35,877 nt of DNA from Clostridia bacterium (lineage in GTDB: Bacteria > Bacillota > Clostridia > Christensenellales > Pumilibacteraceae), in contig JAFXKH010000004.1 in assembly GCA_017531795.1 (NCBI GenBank), positions 1-35,877 on the forward strand. Reading direction: 5' to 3'. Within the stretch, counting starts at the first letter, position 1. Every line of letters begins with the position of its first letter. Positions 33,118-35,877 of the stretch are shown piece after piece. Under the pieces are notes generated by a model. It saw nothing but the letters and a program-made list of their open reading frames with translations, was not told where the DNA came from and searched no databases. A program made the translations under genes and the position numbers.

Positions 33118-33692
33118 TTGCTGTAGACACCTCTAGAAATACTCTAGGTAGTATATTACTATCTAAGCCGTCTCTTGCTACAATAGGTTGTGCATCACTG
33201 GCATTACTACTCACGTTTTCTTCTACCAATGCTCCTGATAAAGCTATTGGAAAAGCTAACTTTCAGTCTTCCTCGATTGTTTCCACGCAAACTACTGAAT
33301 TGTATGCATATAATAATGGTAATATTATATCATATTTTACAGAGGATTATATGTTTAGTAAGATGTTGAATGAGAGTTTAAAACGTCTTGAGGAAATTAA
33401 AAGATTAGAATACAATTGGAATGGGTACGAAGCAGAACCGTTTTCCGCTGCCTTTATTACTAGAGTTGAAACAATAGTTCGTGGTTTATTAAAACAGCCG
33501 AAAATATATCCAACAGCTCAATCAAGTATTCAGTTAGAGTATAAAAATGAGAACGGCGATTACTTAGAGTTTGAAATCTTTAGGAATGGAATCATAAATC
33601 AATTTTTACTGAAAAAAGACGGCGAATCTGAAACGCACAAGAGGATCCCTAAAAACACTCTTAATAGGGTTATAGAATCATTTTATGAATAA
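33114..33692 (+). CDS. Hypothetical membrane-anchored protein, cassette gene 2
   Basis: 192 residues. A hydrophobic segment (about 20-37, SLATIGCASLALLLTFSS) could be a membrane anchor or uncleaved signal. After a polar linker comes a compact domain (about 80-190): a helix LNESLKRLEEIKRLEYNWNG, then YEAEPFSAAFITRVETIV, then KIYPTAQSSIQLEYKNENG and DYLEFEIFRNG. The W-N-G-x-x-A-x-P-F-S and P-T-x-x-x-S-I-Q-L-E-Y motifs look conserved in character, as in a widely distributed family of small proteins, but I cannot name it. It overlaps gene 1 by 4 bases and gene 3 by 8, implying equimolar, coupled translation. Confidence 0.85.
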   Translation: MIAVDTSRNTLGSILLSKPSLATIGCASLALLLTFSSTNAPDKAIGKANFQSSSIVSTQTTELYAYNNGNIISYFTEDYMFSKMLNESLKRLEEIKRLEYNWNGYEAEPFSAAFITRVETIVRGLLKQPKIYPTAQSSIQLEYKNENGDYLEFEIFRNGIINQFLLKKDGESETHKRIPKNTLNRVIESFYE

Positions 33693-34065
33693 TAATCAAT
33701 TTAAAGATACTGAGTTGCTTTTGAGAGCAGTTTTGCCTTCGGAAATATATTGGGAAAATGGAAGCTTGTCAAGTGCCGCATTTAAAGATAGGAAAGGTTT
33801 GTCAGTAGATAGAGTTAATGATCGAAATTTAGAAATAGCCGTTGAGAAAATAAAAACCACTCTTCGCGGTAGTATTGTTTCAGTTTTTGTTAGAGATTGT
33901 CATGATGTTTCTGCGTGTGTTAAATATCTTCCTTCTCAAAACAATCCATATCATTGTGAAATTCATCACAGTGAAAAAGTGAAGTTGCTTGATGAAATAC
34001 AAGCTAAACATTTAGCGTCCGTCGCTCAAATACAGTACGATTGTATGGCAATACCAACTATTTAG
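33685..34065 (+). CDS. Hypothetical protein, cassette gene 3
   Basis: 126 residues, soluble. Striking motifs are SSAAFKDRKGLSVDR (29-43) and NPYHCEIHHS (87-96), with Cys at 72, 78, 91 and 120 and a His-rich region (His 73, 90, 94, 95). Such dense Asp/Arg/His/Cys motifs suggest an active or metal-binding site; no named family is recognised. It starts within gene 2 (8-base overlap). A terminator follows 69 bases after the stop. Function unknown; its constant partnership with genes 1 and 2 is an inference from overlap only. Confidence 0.85.
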   Translation: MNNNQFKDTELLLRAVLPSEIYWENGSLSSAAFKDRKGLSVDRVNDRNLEIAVEKIKTTLRGSIVSVFVRDCHDVSACVKYLPSQNNPYHCEIHHSEKVKLLDEIQAKHLASVAQIQYDCMAIPTI

Positions 34066-34133
34066 ATGTAGTATAATCAATGTATCAAATATTGTGGGAC
34101 GGGTAAAAGTTAAATCAATTACATAACGAAATC

Positions 34134-34159
34134 GGGCGGGATTTAGTGTTCCGCCTTTT
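34134..34159 (+). terminator. Terminator after the three-gene cassette
   Basis: GGCGGGA (34135-34141) pairs with TTCCGCC (34149-34155), one G-U pair included, followed by TTTT. Confidence 0.8.
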
Positions 34160-34230
34160 GCTTTACAAACTTATAAAAAAGAGCCTAAGCTGACGTTTCA
34201 ACTTACGTTGTAGGTAGTGCACCAAACAGG

Positions 34231-34272
34231 AATAAAACGAACCTTGAAAAGTCAAAGTTCGTTTTATTTTTT
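34231..34272. terminator. Second strong hairpin downstream of the cassette
   Basis: AATAAAACGAAC (34231-34242) and GTTCGTTTTATT (34257-34268) make a 12-bp stem, continued inward by CTTGA/TCAA pairing, and are followed by a T-run. No gene ends directly before it, so it is either a back-up terminator for the cassette or the trace of a lost gene. The interval 34160-34230 is otherwise empty. Confidence 0.8.
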
Positions 34273-34344
34273 ATAAGAGATTATTCAAGGCGTTATTATT
34301 TTTTCTGAAAAGTGAAAAAGTGTGGATTTTTTGCTTTCAAACGG

Positions 34345-34373
34345 TTGACTTTTGGGTTTGAAAGCATTAGAAT
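34345..34373 (+). promoter_or_regulatory. Promoter of the T-box leader
   Basis: TTGACT (34345-34350), 17-base spacer, TAGAAT (34368-34373). Transcription would begin near 34380, just before stem I of the T-box. Confidence 0.8.
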
Positions 34374-34379
34374 ATTTAA

Positions 34380-34640
34380 CAACAAATGCCATGATGATAT
34401 TAAGCGTTTACAAAACGGGCTTTCAGAGAGTCGTTGGTTGGTGTGAAACGACAGACGTTGTAAAGGCTGTCTCGTATCGGAGCAGAACTTCCGAACATTG
34501 GAGTAAGAGGTTACGGGTCGGTCCCGTTATAGACCAAGAGTATGTTAGTACTTTGAGTGGCTTTTTAAGCAATACGGGTGGTACCGTGGACTTTTTTTGA
34601 GTTCATCCCGCAAGGATTACGTTCTTTGCGGTTTTTTTAT
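34380..34640 (+). ncRNA. T-box riboswitch (probably tRNA-Leu responsive)
   Basis: Stem I includes TTTACAA/TTGTAAA, the AGAGAG bulge and the hairpin GTCGTT-GGTTGGTGTGA-AACGAC. A hairpin TCGGA...TCCGA and ACGGG...CCCGT follow. The T-box proper, AATACGGGTGGTACCGTGG (34571-34589), carries the TGG that pairs with the tRNA acceptor end, and the terminator CCGCAAGG/CTTTGCGG (34608-34631) with seven T residues ends the leader. In the internal loop between GATAT/GTATC and the lower stem, CTC (34471-34473) followed by G is a candidate specifier (Leu), consistent with the LeuA-like gene behind it. Uncharged tRNA would allow read-through. Confidence 0.9.
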
Positions 34641-34725
34641 TTTAAGCCCCCTACTCTATATACTCAAAAAAATATAAACTTATTATCGCGGTCAGCCGTG
34701 AAATTATTTATTCGTGAGGTGTATT

Positions 34726-35877
34726 ATGAAAAAAGTATTCGTATCAGACGTAACGTTACGGACGTTCAAAGAAGAGAGCAACAAGAGTTTATCTTTCCGT
34801 GAGAAACTAAACTTAGCGATCAATCTTGAAAAGACGGGCGTTGACGGGATCGAACTTCCTTACGTCGTTAACGAGAAAGAGGACGTAGTAATTTATCGTA
34901 CTATCGCTCAGACCGTTAAAAAAGCAAAAATCTGTATTCCTTGCGGTTTTTCGGATGATGAAATCGCAACGGCTTATGAGTGTGTTCGCGCAAACGAAAA
35001 TGCTCGTCTTCAAATAATAGTTCCCGTATCAACAGTACAGATGGAATATTCTTTCCATATGAAAGCGTCTAAGATGCTCGATAAAATTACCGCGCTCGTT
35101 GGCAAGGCTTCTTCGCTCTGCCCGGACGTAGAAGTGGTACTCAAAGATGCTTCGAGAGCAGAAAGCGGTTTCGTACGCGCCGTTTGTCAGTCTGCGGAAA
35201 AAGCAGGCGCAAAAGCGGTTACTCTGTGCGACGATGGCGGAGTATACTTCCCCAATGAGTTTGCCGGTCTTGTATGCGAAGTGAAAGAAAGTACCGCGCT
35301 TTGCGTTTACGTACAGCCCTCCGACGCTCTTAAAATGGCTATGTGCACGGCTGTCGAGTGCATTAAAGCGGGCGCAGACGGCGTTAAGTGTTCGTCAAGC
35401 GGAAAATTACATCTGATTTTGAGTGACTTTGCTGACGTTATAAGAGCGAAAGGCGATGATCTTGGAATATCCACTTCCCTTGACTTTACGTCTATTCACA
35501 ATATCGTGGGAAAAATCAATGAAAACAATGAAGAGCCTGTGACAAACAATAGCAATAAGGATATTCCTTTTGACGAAAACACGCCGTTATCTTCCGTCGC
35601 AAACGTAATCAAGGAATTGGGTTATGACCTTTCAGATGAAGATACAAGCAAGGTTTTTGACGAAGTAAAGAGAGTTTTCATTAAGAAAAACAGTTTCAAT
35701 ACCCGCGAACTTGAAGCGGTTATCGCAACGACAGCCATGCAAGTTCCGTCTACTTATCATCTCGTAAGTTACGTCGTAAACAGCGGTAACATCATGACTG
35801 CCACCGCCTCTATCGTTCTGGAAAAGGCGGGCGAGAAGATCAGCGGAGTTTCTACGGGCGACGGTCCTATCGACGCA
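34726..35877 (+). CDS. LeuA-like protein with degenerate catalytic motifs (runs off the window)
   Basis: The first 384 residues of a 2-isopropylmalate/homocitrate-synthase-like TIM barrel followed by a LeuA regulatory domain (about residue 285 on, ending STGDGPIDA, the leucine-binding domain signature). The barrel begins VSDVTLRTFKEESN where active enzymes read DTTLRDGEQ, so the metal-ligand Asp after Arg is Thr. The HxHND metal motif is replaced by YVQPSD, and GxGERxGN by GADGVKCSSSG. It is therefore unlikely to condense acetyl-CoA with 2-ketoisovalerate and may be a regulatory subunit or leucine sensor. GAGGTG precedes the ATG. Control by the leucine-type T-box fits branched-chain amino-acid metabolism. 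The frame is open at the right edge. Confidence 0.85.
   Translation, partial: MKKVFVSDVTLRTFKEESNKSLSFREKLNLAINLEKTGVDGIELPYVVNEKEDVVIYRTIAQTVKKAKICIPCGFSDDEIATAYECVRANENARLQIIVPVSTVQMEYSFHMKASKMLDKITALVGKASSLCPDVEVVLKDASRAESGFVRAVCQSAEKAGAKAVTLCDDGGVYFPNEFAGLVCEVKESTALCVYVQPSDALKMAMCTAVECIKAGADGVKCSSSGKLHLILSDFADVIRAKGDDLGISTSLDFTSIHNIVGKINENNEEPVTNNSNKDIPFDENTPLSSVANVIKELGYDLSDEDTSKVFDEVKRVFIKKNSFNTRELEAVIATTAMQVPSTYHLVSYVVNSGNIMTATASIVLEKAGEKISGVSTGDGPIDA

Noticed and set aside
34352..34600. Short open frame over 34352-34600
   Set aside because: The stretch is the T-box leader; conserved RNA motifs explain it and the peptide resembles nothing.
29130..34700. Attachment-site repeat of the tRNA-Leu 3' end
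   Set aside because: No second copy of the last 20 or so tRNA bases was found up to the T-box leader, and no integrase is present.

Overview
The window looks like a chromosome segment of a Gram-positive, clostridia-like member of the Firmicutes, probably an uncultured gut or rumen type. The grounds are the ctsR-mcsA-mcsB heat-shock operon with CtsR operators, consensus sigma-A promoters (TTGACA-17-TATAAT), AGGAGG ribosome-binding sites, PerR and rubrerythrin, a YitT-family protein, a yybP-ykoY riboswitch, a leucine-type T-box and Gram-positive LexA boxes. The taxon itself is an inference; no rRNA is present.

Bases 1-29200 are a dense, ordinary backbone. From left to right: the mcsB(partial)-mcsA-ctsR operon (minus strand); dCMP deaminase; groES-groEL under its own CtsR operator; a YitT protein plus a Ca2+/Na+-exchanger-type transporter behind a manganese riboswitch; a TPR glycosyltransferase; a ZIP transporter with a small FTR-like iron-sulfur/redox protein; a domain-permuted GH3 glycosidase with a membrane segment at each end; a double-GNAT fusion; the operon Rho-like / pheA / secA / prfB; tatD-dtd; perR-rubrerythrin; an M29 aminopeptidase; class II fructose-bisphosphate aldolase; uvrB with an EamA transporter; and dinB (Pol IV) whose promoter is flanked by two inverted LexA-like boxes. 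A tRNA-Leu(CAG) closes this block.

Bases 29200-34300 are visibly AT-rich and behave like an accessory island just downstream of the tRNA. They hold a membrane-anchored HNH nuclease, a GC-rich foldable element, a frameshifted S66 (MccF/LD-carboxypeptidase) pseudogene, a methyltransferase tail fragment, and an intact, tightly overlapping three-gene operon of unrecognised function (32704-34065). No integrase or att repeat was found. Two remnants of XRE-type regulators lie in the flanking backbone, at 24230 and 28920.

Bases 34340-35877 return to backbone style: a T-box leader (candidate specifier CTC, Leu) precedes a LeuA-like protein that runs off the window. It keeps the LeuA regulatory-domain signature but lacks the catalytic and metal-binding motifs.

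The observations most worth following are the three-gene operon with the neighbouring TM-HNH nuclease; a Rho paralogue lacking Walker A and B motifs; the T-box-controlled LeuA pseudo-enzyme; apparently leaderless promoters for tatD and the Rho-like gene; an unexplained perfect 18-bp dyad between the two groESL promoters; and paired LexA boxes at dinB.
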